DNA of 64,000 nucleotides, taken from assembly GCA_018780035.1 (NCBI GenBank), contig JADMKE010000016.1, forward strand, positions 479,495 through 543,494. The letters run 5' to 3'. The notes below the pieces were generated by a model, which did no database searches, was not told the DNA's origin, and saw nothing but the letters and a program-made list of their open reading frames with translations. Shown here one piece after another: positions 8,143 through 16,724 of this stretch (its first letter is position 1; the number at the start of each line of letters is the position of its first letter). A program made the position numbers and the translations under genes. Source of the DNA: Candidatus Sericytochromatia bacterium. GTDB lineage: Bacteria; Cyanobacteriota; Sericytochromatia; UBA7694.

Positions 8143-11103
8143 ATGCGCAAGCCCCCGATTTCAAGCTGGATGCTTCTGGCTGTGATTCCGCTGTATTTTC
8201 TTTTGCTTGAAAGTTATCCGGGCTTTTTGGGCTTATTGGCCCATATCAGCCATTTGCCTCCGCGTTTGCAAATGGTGCTGCCGGTGCGTTTGCCAGCCCA
8301 AACCCCGTATACCCTCTACGGCAGTGTGAGTGATCCGCTCAGCCATCGCCCCCTGCAAGTGGGCATGCGTCTCTCGCTCAGCTCTCCTACGGCAAGAGAT
8401 GCGTATTTATTGCCTGTGCAGAGCCAAAAAAATGGCAGTTGGAAGCTCGACTTGCCCGAATTGGCGCCGGGTCCCTGGCAGTTTAAATTGACCAGCGATG
8501 ATGGGCATTTGCTCTTGCCCGAAGCCCAATTGCGGGTTGAAAATGCCCTCTTGGCCAAGCTCCGGACCGATCGGCAGGTCTTGCAACCTGGAGAGACCGT
8601 TGTGGTCGAGGTCGAATCGAATCAGGCCAAACAGCTTTGGGCGAATATTCCGCTGGAATTGCGGCTGGTCTGGGGGCAGCAGGTCTTGCTGCGCCAGAGG
8701 GTCAAGACCAATGCCCTGGGTCAGGCCTCGGCCTCTTTGCAAATCCCGCCCCAGAGTTTGCCTGGGGGCTACCATTTGCAATTGCACTTGCCCCGGCGGC
8801 TTTTGGCGCAAAGCGCCTTGCAGGTGCAGACCCTGCCGCCGGCTCCAGCCAGTCCAGATTTAAATCTCAGGGCCCTGATGCCCCAATTGCAAAAAGGGCT
8901 GGATCAGACCTTGCTCTTAAGCCTGCGCGATGGCCAAGGCCGCGTCGTCCGAGGGGGATGGCTGCGCTACCAGGGCAAAGCTGTGCCGCTCAAAGGTGCC
9001 TATGCTGAAATTGCCTTAAAGGCCCAAGACATTCATACCGAGCTGGAGTTGACCGCTGGAGATGCCCAGGGCCATTTGCAAAAGATCCAATTGCCGCTGG
9101 AGATCTTAGGCAAAGGCATCAGTCTGCAGCCAGAGGTCAACCCCCAGGGGCAGTTACTCCCTGAATGGCAGGTGTATAGCCCCGAAACCGATCTTTTGAC
9201 CTATGCCTGGGGTCAGGGTAACCAGGTTTTGGGCCAGGGGCAATTGACCTTAAAAAAAGGCGCTGTGCGCCTGAGACTGCCCGAGGCCAGCAATCCCGAT
9301 CAGCACTGGCTTTTGCTTTTGTTGGCTTCAGATCCCGAACCACAATGGCTGAACTTTGCTGGGCGGGTGGGGACTTCTCCGCTGGGCTTGAGCCCCGCTT
9401 CCCCCGATGCCCTCAGCTCGTTGATTGTGCGCCTGCCTGCTTTGGCTGGGGCCTTAAAAGCGGGAACAGCCCCCTTTGAGCTGAGTGCCCTGCAAACGAG
9501 CGTGGGGCCTCCCCTGCCTGAGGGGCTTGCATTGCCACTTGAGAGGCCTTTTTTGGTGCCTGCCGAGGCGGGGCACACGGGGGCAGGGGCTTCCTTGCTC
9601 TATCTGGGCAGTGTCTGCTTTTATATGCTTTTGGGTCTCTTGGCCTTGGCGCCCCTGCTGTGGTTTTTAAGCTTGCTCAAGCGCATGCGCGAGCAGCAGC
9701 CGACGGTGCCTTTTCCCTCGCAGCAGCGGGTACGCCGCCTCAAGCGTGCGCTGCTTGTGGCCCAAAGCAGCAGTTTGGTTTTGCTCTTTTGTTTGGTCTT
9801 GAGTTGGTTGACCGCTTTGCAATTGCTCCCGAGCGGCATGTTTGCCCCGACTTGGCTCTCTGCTTTGGCGATCTTGGTTTTTTGGCTGACCTTGTTTTGG
9901 AGTTTGGCTCCAGAATGGAACAAGATTCATCTCAATGGCGCCTTTGGGCTCAGTCTCTGGGGGCCGCTGCAAATTCTGCTGGGTATTTCGCTCAGCATTT
10001 ACCAACCTGCGCTTTTGCCTGCCCATTGGTTGGCCCAGGCTCTGTCGTGTTGGGGGCTGAGTCAAGCGCTGCGTTCGAGCTTTTTTCCGCCGAATCTGCG
10101 CAACGAAGATCTGCGTCAGGCCTGGTTGCTCAGTGGTCTGCTGGTTTTGAGTCTCTTGCACCCGCTGGTGCTCTTAACACGGGGGGCTGTGTATTTTGAA
10201 CCCCTCACACCTGAACGCTCTTTGGCCGCTCAAACCCGCTCAGAGCTGGACAGTCCCCTTCAGCAAAGCCAGCCATTGCAATACACGCAAAAGCGCCTGG
10301 CGCAATTGCCGGGTGAGATTTTGCTGCCCCCGACCTTTCACATGGGCCCACAGCATTTGCGTGTGAGCCTGCGCGACAGCCTGGGACACAGCCAGAGCTG
10401 GCAAGAATCTTTGAACTTGCGCCCGGCGGTGATCCCCCAACTCTATGCGCCCAGATATGCCCTGTCTGGCGATCAATTGCAATTGGCGCTCGACTTTCAC
10501 AACCAAACGGGCCAGCCCCAGGATCTGACTTACCGCTTTGCCCACCAGAGTTGGCAAAAAGTTGGCTTGGCAGCCGGGGAAACGCGCCGCCTTTGGCAGT
10601 CCTTTGATGCCCGTTATGGCGGCAAATACCCGCTCAGCCTGGAGCAGGAATGGCAGGGGCGAACCGTGTCCCGCGAGCAGGAATTGTATGTCTTGGAGCA
10701 AAGTTACCGCCAGAGCCATCCCCAGATCCAATTGGCTTTAGAGGCCCCGGCCCATGAGGGTTTGGTGCCCAACGAAGAGGTGCCGGTTTTGCTCAAGATC
10801 AGCCACAGCCATGGGCAGCCTCAGCGTCTGGGGATTCAATTGGGCATTCCCAGCGGTTTTCTGCCTTTGCTCGACACCTTGCAAGACAATCGCTGGCTGG
10901 AGTCGATTCAACAAGCGCCGGGATACATTAACTTGCAGACGCGGCTCCTGCCGCCTGGTGAGGAATTGTCTTTTCATTACCGCTTGCGCAGCCAATACCC
11001 CGGACGGGTTCAAATGCCCCCGGCCCAGGTCTTTTTTATGGCCGATCCACAATTGCGCTTGGTTGAAACAGAGACCCCCGTTTTTGATACCCGCGAAAAA
11101 TAA
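8143..11103 (+). CDS. Large multi-domain membrane protein with Ig/MG-like beta domains
   Basis: 986 residues. An N-terminal signal-anchor helix (MLLAVIPLYFLLL) is followed by about 430 residues of beta-rich, extracytoplasmic-looking sequence. That part includes a macroglobulin MG2-like phrase (TDRQVLQPGETVVVEV). Five or six transmembrane helices lie between roughly residues 485 and 690. A second beta-rich extracytoplasmic domain (about 300 residues) ends the protein. I know no exact family; the beta domains resemble those of alpha-2-macroglobulin-like or surface-adhesion proteins. The sequence is Leu/Gln/Pro rich. It starts just after the tRNA terminator and is followed 77 bp later by a LysM protein with its own ribosome-binding site, so co-transcription is uncertain. 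Confidence 0.65.
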   Translation: MRKPPISSWMLLAVIPLYFLLLESYPGFLGLLAHISHLPPRLQMVLPVRLPAQTPYTLYGSVSDPLSHRPLQVGMRLSLSSPTARDAYLLPVQSQKNGSWKLDLPELAPGPWQFKLTSDDGHLLLPEAQLRVENALLAKLRTDRQVLQPGETVVVEVESNQAKQLWANIPLELRLVWGQQVLLRQRVKTNALGQASASLQIPPQSLPGGYHLQLHLPRRLLAQSALQVQTLPPAPASPDLNLRALMPQLQKGLDQTLLLSLRDGQGRVVRGGWLRYQGKAVPLKGAYAEIALKAQDIHTELELTAGDAQGHLQKIQLPLEILGKGISLQPEVNPQGQLLPEWQVYSPETDLLTYAWGQGNQVLGQGQLTLKKGAVRLRLPEASNPDQHWLLLLLASDPEPQWLNFAGRVGTSPLGLSPASPDALSSLIVRLPALAGALKAGTAPFELSALQTSVGPPLPEGLALPLERPFLVPAEAGHTGAGASLLYLGSVCFYMLLGLLALAPLLWFLSLLKRMREQQPTVPFPSQQRVRRLKRALLVAQSSSLVLLFCLVLSWLTALQLLPSGMFAPTWLSALAILVFWLTLFWSLAPEWNKIHLNGAFGLSLWGPLQILLGISLSIYQPALLPAHWLAQALSCWGLSQALRSSFFPPNLRNEDLRQAWLLSGLLVLSLLHPLVLLTRGAVYFEPLTPERSLAAQTRSELDSPLQQSQPLQYTQKRLAQLPGEILLPPTFHMGPQHLRVSLRDSLGHSQSWQESLNLRPAVIPQLYAPRYALSGDQLQLALDFHNQTGQPQDLTYRFAHQSWQKVGLAAGETRRLWQSFDARYGGKYPLSLEQEWQGRTVSREQELYVLEQSYRQSHPQIQLALEAPAHEGLVPNEEVPVLLKISHSHGQPQRLGIQLGIPSGFLPLLDTLQDNRWLESIQQAPGYINLQTRLLPPGEELSFHYRLRSQYPGRVQMPPAQVFFMADPQLRLVETETPVFDTREK

Positions 11104-11180
11104 TCCCAGGATCCTGTTCAGATTGGCAGGTCTTTGGGTATAACTAAGATAGCCGTCACTATGTACAAAGGAGTACCCCC

Positions 11181-11633
11181 ATGGGGAATGTCAATTTAAA
11201 ACCCACTCTGCCCTCGACCATTCCTGGTCAACGTGTTTCACATGAGGCCCAAAAGGCCCAAAAACAAGAGGCGCTCAAACAAACCGTCATGGCTGGAATG
11301 GCCGCCGCTGCAGCTGGAACCACAGTGGCTGGCAACCCTGCTGCAGGAGCGATGATTGGGGGTATGTTGGGGGGACTTGTTGGTCTGCAACTCGCATTGC
11401 CCAATAACAAGAGTTATACCATTCAACCCGGTGACAATCTGACCTCGATTGCCAAAGCCCAATTGGGAGACAATGTGAACGGCAACGATTTAGAAAAGTA
11501 CATGAACAAAATCTTGGACATGAACGAAGACGTGATCCAAAACCCCCACATGCTCTACAAGGGTGACACCATTGCCCTGCCCGCTGCCCCTGCTCAGGGA
11601 CAGGCCAAACAAATCCAGTCATTCCTGGATTAG
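11181..11633 (+). CDS. LysM-domain protein with glycine-zipper helix
   Basis: 150 residues. A polar N-terminus is followed by an Ala/Gly-rich helix (about residues 35-75, with AGAMIGGMLGGLVGLQLA resembling a glycine-zipper membrane segment). A C-terminal LysM module runs from YTIQPGDNLTSIAKAQLGD to MLYKGDTIALP. LysM binds N-acetylglucosamine polymers such as peptidoglycan. No cleavable signal peptide is present. AAAGGAG is well placed before the ATG. It is followed 9 bp later by a lysozyme-fold protein, so the pair probably forms an operon acting on the cell wall. A LysM protein of a phage-tail-like machine is an alternative. Confidence 0.75.
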   Translation: MGNVNLKPTLPSTIPGQRVSHEAQKAQKQEALKQTVMAGMAAAAAGTTVAGNPAAGAMIGGMLGGLVGLQLALPNNKSYTIQPGDNLTSIAKAQLGDNVNGNDLEKYMNKILDMNEDVIQNPHMLYKGDTIALPAAPAQGQAKQIQSFLD

Positions 11634-11642
11634 AGGTTTATT

Positions 11643-12479
11643 ATGGTACAAGGTGCATCCCCTCGAACCGGCCCACTGGCCCCGATTACTTCTCCCAGGC
11701 CCCTCAGCCGCCCCCCGCAATTGGGTGGGCAGGTAGGTGGCCAAGGTGGCGTCAACACGCCAGCCATTCAAGGCGGTGATGCCAATCTCACTGGAAAATT
11801 TGCGACCCATGGCTCTGCAGTCACTGCCCTGCGTTTTCCCGACAAACCCAGTGCTGGGCCTGTCACCAAAGACACCCTGATGGGTGCAATTGAATCCGAC
11901 AATGGCCCCGGTGGTTTGGCCGCCAAACTCACGGGCAAAGGGGGGGCCGCCAACCGTGCCAAGTTTGAAAAAATTGCCGAAACCTGTATCAAAGTCGGGC
12001 AAAAAGAGGGCGTCGATCCCCGCATTCTCTTTGCGATGGCGATGCAAGAATCCGATTGTGGCCTGAATACCAAACACAGCAGCAGCGCCATGGGTGTGAC
12101 AGGCATGAAACCCAGCTCTGCCCCTGATCGCTCGGCCCGTACCAAACTCGATGATCCCGAAGTCTGTCTGACCCAGACAGCGCGTTATCTCAAGGGCCAG
12201 CTTGTGCGCGAACTCAAAGCCAAAGGCCACGACGTCAGCGCCGCAGATGTTGCTCCTGGCGCCAATAACGCTGGAACAGCCAAACTCTTGCTGGCCTACC
12301 GCTATGGGGCTGGCGCGCTCAATGGCAAGATCAAGGCGATGACTGCCGCTGAGAAAAAAGCCCATCCGGGTCTCAAAACGGCTCCCCCTGCCCTGCAGGC
12401 CGAGAAACTGAATAAACTTGTCACCAATGGCGATTATTCAGCCGTCTTCCGCCATATGCGGGATATGGGCCGCAGCTAA
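11643..12479 (+). CDS. SLT/lysozyme-fold putative peptidoglycan-cleaving protein
   Basis: 278 residues. A disordered Pro/Gly-rich N-terminus (about 100 residues) leads into a helical domain. ILFAMAMQESDCGLN there matches the catalytic-Glu motif of SLT-type lytic transglycosylases, followed by SSAMGVTGMKP (the equivalent of the A-x-G-x-x-Q/M block) and AYRYGAG further on. The predicted role is cleavage of peptidoglycan glycan strands. No signal peptide is visible, which is unusual for a wall enzyme and suggests release by another route or a holin/tail-like mechanism. The gene is tightly linked to the LysM gene and followed by a strong terminator. Confidence 0.72.
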   Translation: MVQGASPRTGPLAPITSPRPLSRPPQLGGQVGGQGGVNTPAIQGGDANLTGKFATHGSAVTALRFPDKPSAGPVTKDTLMGAIESDNGPGGLAAKLTGKGGAANRAKFEKIAETCIKVGQKEGVDPRILFAMAMQESDCGLNTKHSSSAMGVTGMKPSSAPDRSARTKLDDPEVCLTQTARYLKGQLVRELKAKGHDVSAADVAPGANNAGTAKLLLAYRYGAGALNGKIKAMTAAEKKAHPGLKTAPPALQAEKLNKLVTNGDYSAVFRHMRDMGRS

Positions 12480-12495
12480 GCCTTTTAAACACTTC

Positions 12496-12528
12496 AAAAC
12501 CGGCGTCATTTATGGCGCCGGTTTTTCT
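12496..12528 (+). terminator. Intrinsic terminator after the LysM/SLT pair
   Basis: The 10-bp perfect stem AAAACCGGCG / CGCCGGTTTT has a 10-base loop and is followed by TTTTTC. The A-rich left arm means it could also serve the convergent gene on the minus strand. Confidence 0.88.
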
Positions 12529-12559
12529 TTGGGCCGATCTCGCAGCGCTTAAAGGGGCA

Positions 12560-13624
12560 TTAATGCCCGTGCTGGGCGCATTTACAGTCTTTTTTTGCGC
12601 CAGAAATGCCCAGGCTTTGGAGCGCGGAAGCGGCATCGAGGCCCTTGGTTTTGGCGATCAGCCAGGCAGAGACGGCGGGGTCTTGGGCCAAACCGCGCTC
12701 CGCTTCGGGATCGAGCACCCGTCTGACAAAATCATGCAGGCGGGGGTTGGTCTCTTTGAGGTGGTCACGGGCATTAAACTTGCCCTGAGAGTCCTGTTGG
12801 AAATAGGCTTCGACGCCCTCCGCAAAGAACTCCATGTGGTTGGTGCGGGCATAGTCGGTGATAAAGCCCTGATCTGCGGATTTGGAGAGGGAAAAAATCG
12901 CCCAGATCTCCAATTGCTCCTGGTTGCTGAGGAAATAGCTGTGTAAGACATGCCCCATTTCGTGGGCAAAGGTGTCTTCGGAGGAGTCGGTAAACATGCC
13001 CCCGACGTCCAAGGCGCCCACACTGGGTTTGACCGTGCCCACGATTTCCATGGCTCCCCGCGAGAGGCTTTGCAGACCTCTCGACAAAAAGCCATCTTTT
13101 TTGATCAGGGCTTGGGGAGAGGAGTAGACAATGCCTGTATAGCTGACATCACCGCCTGTGCCGCGCACGCCACTGGGCACATCTTGCCAGCGGGGATCGT
13201 CTTTTTGGGGGATAAAAAAGAACTGAAACCCGGCCCCGTATTTGGGATTGTCTACTTTTTGCAAACGGGTGAGAAAATCTGGGTGTTTGTCGATAAAGAG
13301 TTCAAGTTTGCTGAGCACCCCTTTTTGGGTGTCTCCTGGCAAGACGTCAAAATGGCGGAAGACGTTTTGGAAGTCAGCGGAACGCTGCAATTGCCATTGG
13401 CGCGAGGTAAGATTGGCAGTGCTTTTGACCCCCGAGAGTTCATCCATGGGTTCAATCAGGCGAATGGTCGAAAGACCAAAACTGGAACGCGCAGACAAAT
13501 TCAGGCGATCAGCACTCTGATACGGGTTGATAGCCGGATCCGGCGTTTTGAGGGGTGGTAGGGGCTTGCTCTCACCCAGACCTGTCAAACGCTGGACCCA
13601 GCCCAGGGTTTGCACCGTTGGCAT
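12560..13624 (-). CDS. Zinc metalloprotease-like protein, anthrax-lethal-factor-like (ATLF) fold suspected
   Basis: 354 residues from the ATG at 13624. That start was chosen because AGAGGA lies just upstream and the longer open frame runs through a non-coding-looking promoter region. The zinc-binding motif HEMGH (in TFAHEMGHVLHSYF) and a downstream Glu in HMEFFAEGVEAYF match the HExxH...E arrangement of lethal-factor C-terminal/ATLF peptidases. A Cys/His-rich tail (KKDCKCAQHGH) ends the protein. No signal peptide is seen. The neighbouring LysM and SLT proteins also lack signals, which may mean a common non-classical export route. The substrate is unknown. It is convergent with the SLT gene. 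Confidence 0.72.
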   Translation of the reverse strand: MPTVQTLGWVQRLTGLGESKPLPPLKTPDPAINPYQSADRLNLSARSSFGLSTIRLIEPMDELSGVKSTANLTSRQWQLQRSADFQNVFRHFDVLPGDTQKGVLSKLELFIDKHPDFLTRLQKVDNPKYGAGFQFFFIPQKDDPRWQDVPSGVRGTGGDVSYTGIVYSSPQALIKKDGFLSRGLQSLSRGAMEIVGTVKPSVGALDVGGMFTDSSEDTFAHEMGHVLHSYFLSNQEQLEIWAIFSLSKSADQGFITDYARTNHMEFFAEGVEAYFQQDSQGKFNARDHLKETNPRLHDFVRRVLDPEAERGLAQDPAVSAWLIAKTKGLDAASALQSLGISGAKKDCKCAQHGH

Positions 13625-13804
13625 GGGTTCCTCTTTTATGAACATACTCCCAACCCCAAAGGGGCTGTTTCGATACCTGATTATCGTGAGTTTAAGCAGG
13701 AACCCTGCGAGACTTCTCCAAATGTTAAACGATATATAACTTGCTTTTAAGGTCTTTTCAGCGTTTTTTAGCTTTGAGCGCTCACCTCTTCTGCCAACTT
13801 GACC

Positions 13805-13813
13805 TGTTATAAT
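13805..13813 (+). promoter_or_regulatory. Extended -10 promoter of the TPR glycosyltransferase gene
   Basis: TGTTATAAT is a perfect extended -10 element 31 bases before the ATG at 13844, with GGGGAGGG between them. No -35 consensus lies 17 bp upstream. It matches the style of the promoter before the serine tRNAs. Confidence 0.6.
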
Positions 13814-13843
13814 CGAGGCAAGGTCTGATCGGGGAGGGTGACT

Positions 13844-15862
13844 ATGTCTTTGACCGAAGCCCAGCACGCTTATCACAAGGGACTTGCCCTTCAAAAGGAG
13901 CAAGATTATTCAGCTGCTTATGGGGCTTTTGAGCTGGCTTTAAAATTATCGCCCGAATTGAGTGACGCCAGTTTTCAATTGGGGGTGCTCTGCCAGGATT
14001 TTTTGGCACTTCCCGAGCAAGCCCGCGCTTATTTCCAGCGCAGTTTAAAGGCCACCCCCCATTTTGCTGAGATTCATTACCGGCTGGGTCAATTGGCTTA
14101 TCAGGTGGGTGATCCGGTTGCCGCGCTTCAGCACTGGCAGAGTTATTTGCATTTAAAACCCGAAGATCTCAAAGCCCGTCTGGAAACCGGGGATCTGCTG
14201 GCTGAGCTGGGCCGCAGCGAGCAGGCCAAAGACCTGTATTTTCAGGGCACACAGCACCTGAGCAAAGACAATGAGAGCGCAGACCGTTTGTTGCAGGCCG
14301 AGGTCAGTCAAAACCCGCTGTATTTCTACGAGGTGATGAAGCTCTCAGCGGATTTTTTCCCCGAGGCCAGTCTGCAACTGGCCCACAAACTGGGTTATTT
14401 TCTCGAAAACAGGGGCTACCTCAAAGAGGCGCGGGACTGTTACGAACAGACCCTCACCCAAGCGGATTTGCCGGATCGCTTGGCCTGGGAATTAAAACGG
14501 GACTTGTTGGTATCTGTTTTTCCACCGGATCGGGATTATCAGCTGCATTATTTGCAGCAATCGCGGGAATGCCTGCAAACCTTGGCTGGGGCGACCTTGC
14601 CCGCCGATGCCCGGATTCAGCCAGACTTAAACAATCTGGGCCTCTATTTGCTGAATTGGATTCCGCTTGAAAACATGGCGTATACGGCTTTCAACCCCTC
14701 TCCCGAAAGGCGGCGGCTGGGGGCTCTCCTGCAGCGGCTTTTGCCTGAATTGCCAGGTTCTGCACGCAAGGCCTTGCGCACCGCACGCCGGCGGGTGGGT
14801 TTTGTCTTGGGGCCCTCGGGGGCGGTACTCAAGTTTATGCTGGGCCTGCTGCGCCATTTGCCAGATGCGGATTTGGAGATTCACATCATCCACACCCATC
14901 CGATCAGTGCCCATCATTTTTCACCAGAGCTGTTTCAGCGCAACTTCAACTATCATTTGCTCGATGGGGATCTGCTCTCGGCCCGTGCGCAGATTTTAAA
15001 GCTGGAGCTGGATATTCTCTATCTGACCGAACCCAATGCCCAGCAGACCATGCAAACCTTTTTGGCCAGTTTTCGTCTGGCGCCCGTGCAATGTACTTCT
15101 TGGTTAAGTTCTGGCACGACGGGTCAACCCGAAATGGACTATTTTCTCTCGTCGGGGTTGCTTGAACCCGACGACGATCCCCAGCAGTTTTACAGCGAGT
15201 CCCTGTGGCTGAACCCCACACTTCCCACTTATTTCTACCGGCCTGAGCGGGTTCAAAAATGGGGACGGGCCGATTATGGTTTGCCCGAAACAGGCAATCT
15301 GTATATCTGTCCGCACCTGATGCACAAAATTCAGCCCGATTTTGAAAACCTGCTGGCAGATCTGCTGCACCAAGATCCGTCGGGGCATTTGGTGTTGTTG
15401 ACCAATCCCAACCATCCCTATTTGCGCGGGCTTTTATTGGCGCGCTTTGAGCGCAATTTGCCCGAACTCATGCCGCGCATCTGGTTTTTGCCCTATCTCA
15501 AAGTCGAGGAGTATCTCAATCTGCTCGAAATTGGCGATGTCAGCCTCGATCCCCTCTATTTTGGCGGCGGCACCACTGCTTATGAGGCGCTGGCCTGTGG
15601 CATTCCCACCATTACCTGGCCAGACCCCGAACGTTTACATGGCCGCGTGACGTTGGGCTGTTATCGCAAAATGGCCTTCTTGGACTGTGTGGTAGACAGC
15701 CGCCAGGCGTATATTACACGCGCGATTGAAATAGCCTCCGACAAAGCGCTGAATGCCCGGCTGCGTGCTGAGATTTTAGAGCGGGCCCCACTTTTGTTTG
15801 AAGATCAGGCTGCGGTGGCCGACTTGGCACATTTTCTGCTCACGGTGCCTGTGCGCGGCTAA
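13844..15862 (+). CDS. TPR-containing O-GlcNAc-transferase-like (GT41) glycosyltransferase
   Basis: 672 residues. The N-terminal half carries several TPR motifs (for example SAAYGAFELALKLSPELSDA). The C-terminal half shows the GT41/SPINDLY pattern: RRVGFVLGPSG, LDILYLTEPNAQQTM, APVQCTSWLSSGTTG and DYFLSSGLLEP, then the sugar-nucleotide-binding region ending in DPLYFGGGTTAYEALACGIP. The canonical histidines and lysine of eukaryotic OGT cannot be assigned with certainty. The expected reaction is transfer of a sugar from a nucleotide donor to Ser/Thr of proteins in the cytoplasm; donor and target are unknown. The ATG at 13844 follows GGGGAGGG at good spacing, in preference to the GTG two codons upstream. 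Confidence 0.82.
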   Translation: MSLTEAQHAYHKGLALQKEQDYSAAYGAFELALKLSPELSDASFQLGVLCQDFLALPEQARAYFQRSLKATPHFAEIHYRLGQLAYQVGDPVAALQHWQSYLHLKPEDLKARLETGDLLAELGRSEQAKDLYFQGTQHLSKDNESADRLLQAEVSQNPLYFYEVMKLSADFFPEASLQLAHKLGYFLENRGYLKEARDCYEQTLTQADLPDRLAWELKRDLLVSVFPPDRDYQLHYLQQSRECLQTLAGATLPADARIQPDLNNLGLYLLNWIPLENMAYTAFNPSPERRRLGALLQRLLPELPGSARKALRTARRRVGFVLGPSGAVLKFMLGLLRHLPDADLEIHIIHTHPISAHHFSPELFQRNFNYHLLDGDLLSARAQILKLELDILYLTEPNAQQTMQTFLASFRLAPVQCTSWLSSGTTGQPEMDYFLSSGLLEPDDDPQQFYSESLWLNPTLPTYFYRPERVQKWGRADYGLPETGNLYICPHLMHKIQPDFENLLADLLHQDPSGHLVLLTNPNHPYLRGLLLARFERNLPELMPRIWFLPYLKVEEYLNLLEIGDVSLDPLYFGGGTTAYEALACGIPTITWPDPERLHGRVTLGCYRKMAFLDCVVDSRQAYITRAIEIASDKALNARLRAEILERAPLLFEDQAAVADLAHFLLTVPVRG

Positions 15863-16048
15863 AAGTAGTGTTTTGGCTTTAATTTTGGCAATTGTGACAA
15901 AATTAATACATGAATAGGTCGCTTTTCTTGTGTTAAATCGGATTTAAGCTTTGCTTTCCCCTGCTTGAATGACAAGCGCAAAAAATGTATGATTGAACCG
16001 TTTCGTTTTTCCGGTTCTGGGTGAAGGGACTTTTTGCTTGAAGAAAAG

Positions 16049-16262
16049 CCTGATCCGGATAACGTGATTTTGGGCAAGATCTGCTGTCAGGATAATCTTC
16101 AGATTTGCGTGTTATCCTGACAGGCTATTTCACATTAAAGGGGTGTTATCCTGTCAGGCTATCTTGCGCTTTTGCGTGATAGTCGGAAGTAAGGGGAAAA
16201 AATGAAGGGAAGGCGGTTTTGGGGGAGGGGTTAGATTTGGAATTATCCTGATCAGGATAATT
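16049..16262. promoter_or_regulatory. Cluster of TTATCCTG half-sites and palindromes (candidate operators)
   Basis: Five related elements lie in 214 bp of intergenic DNA: CCTGATCCGGATAA (16049-16062); CTGTCAGGATAA (16084-16095) facing TTATCCTGACAG (16112-16123) as a perfect 12-bp inverted repeat; TTATCCTGTCAG (16146-16157); and a 22-bp perfect palindrome at 16241-16262 centred on CTGATCAG. The copies at 16112 and 16146 also share flanks (GTG before, GCTAT after), so they form a 34-bp-spaced direct repeat. No gene overlaps. This looks like a multi-site binding region for a dimeric regulator or a structured mobile-DNA end; no known consensus comes to mind. Confidence 0.5.
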
Positions 16263-16286
16263 AGGTAGTACTTGGCTCTAAAGGCC

Positions 16287-16345
16287 AAGAACAATCAAGA
16301 TCAACCTGACTCGCTTTGCTCGCAGGTTATCTTGTATCCGTTGCA
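16287..16345 (+). repeat. attC-like site 1
   Basis: 59 bp. Outer triplets AAC (16290-16292) and GTT (16340-16342); outer stem CAAGAT (16296-16301) with ATCTTG (16329-16334); bulged C at 16302; inner stem AACCTG (16303-16308) with CAGGTT (16323-16328); apex GCTTTGC. A 3-base spacer separates AAC from the stem, as in the other two copies. Beyond the AAC/GTT triplets the R boxes do not pair well (AAGAAC against GTTGCA). Confidence 0.6.
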
Positions 16346-16495
16346 AGGTCAAGCAAGGTTAAAACCAAATTATGATGCGCCTTTGCGGCTGGAAAAATAA
16401 CACGGTGAGGCAAAAAAGTTTACAATGACTCGAATTTTAGCGCATGAAAAAGAGTCCCATTCGAGGCCCTGCTTGCCTTTCAACACATGCACTCA

Positions 16496-16510
16496 CTTGA
16501 CTGGCGCAAG
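16496..16510 (+). repeat. Motif shared by the 5' parts of both cassettes (copy 1)
   Basis: CTTGACTGGCGCAAG, a short inverted repeat (CTTG...CAAG). It matches 14 of 15 bases with the segment at 18948-18962 in the second cassette. In both cassettes it follows an ATGAAAAAG segment and precedes the first main gene. It may be a remnant of a shared cassette leader. Confidence 0.35.
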
Positions 16511-16724
16511 TGGTGGTCAAGAAGATAGCCTCATAATCTATGCTACTATTAGTATCAGAAAATACAAATCTGCTAAAGGTTGTAAGTATATTAAGATTTT
16601 TCGGTGTAAAAAATATTTTTGTATTTTGTTCTATTTGAGCACACCAATCCTGCTTGCATTCTAATGTAAACTATTGCTACTAATTTAATTTCTATTAACC
16701 GTTGACAAAGCTTTGAGGAGAATT

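Noticed and set aside
13625..13903. 93-residue N-terminal extension of the HExxH protease
   Set aside because: It crosses the divergent promoter and start of the glycosyltransferase gene; the ATG at 13624 has its own AGAGGA.
15859..16077. 72-residue minus-strand open frame
   Set aside because: It overlaps the end of the glycosyltransferase gene and the operator-like repeats, is basic and low-complexity, and has no ribosome-binding site.
16425..16664. 79-residue + strand open frame upstream of the ATPase
   Set aside because: No ribosome-binding site or recognisable domain; it runs over the degenerate cassette leader and AT-rich DNA.
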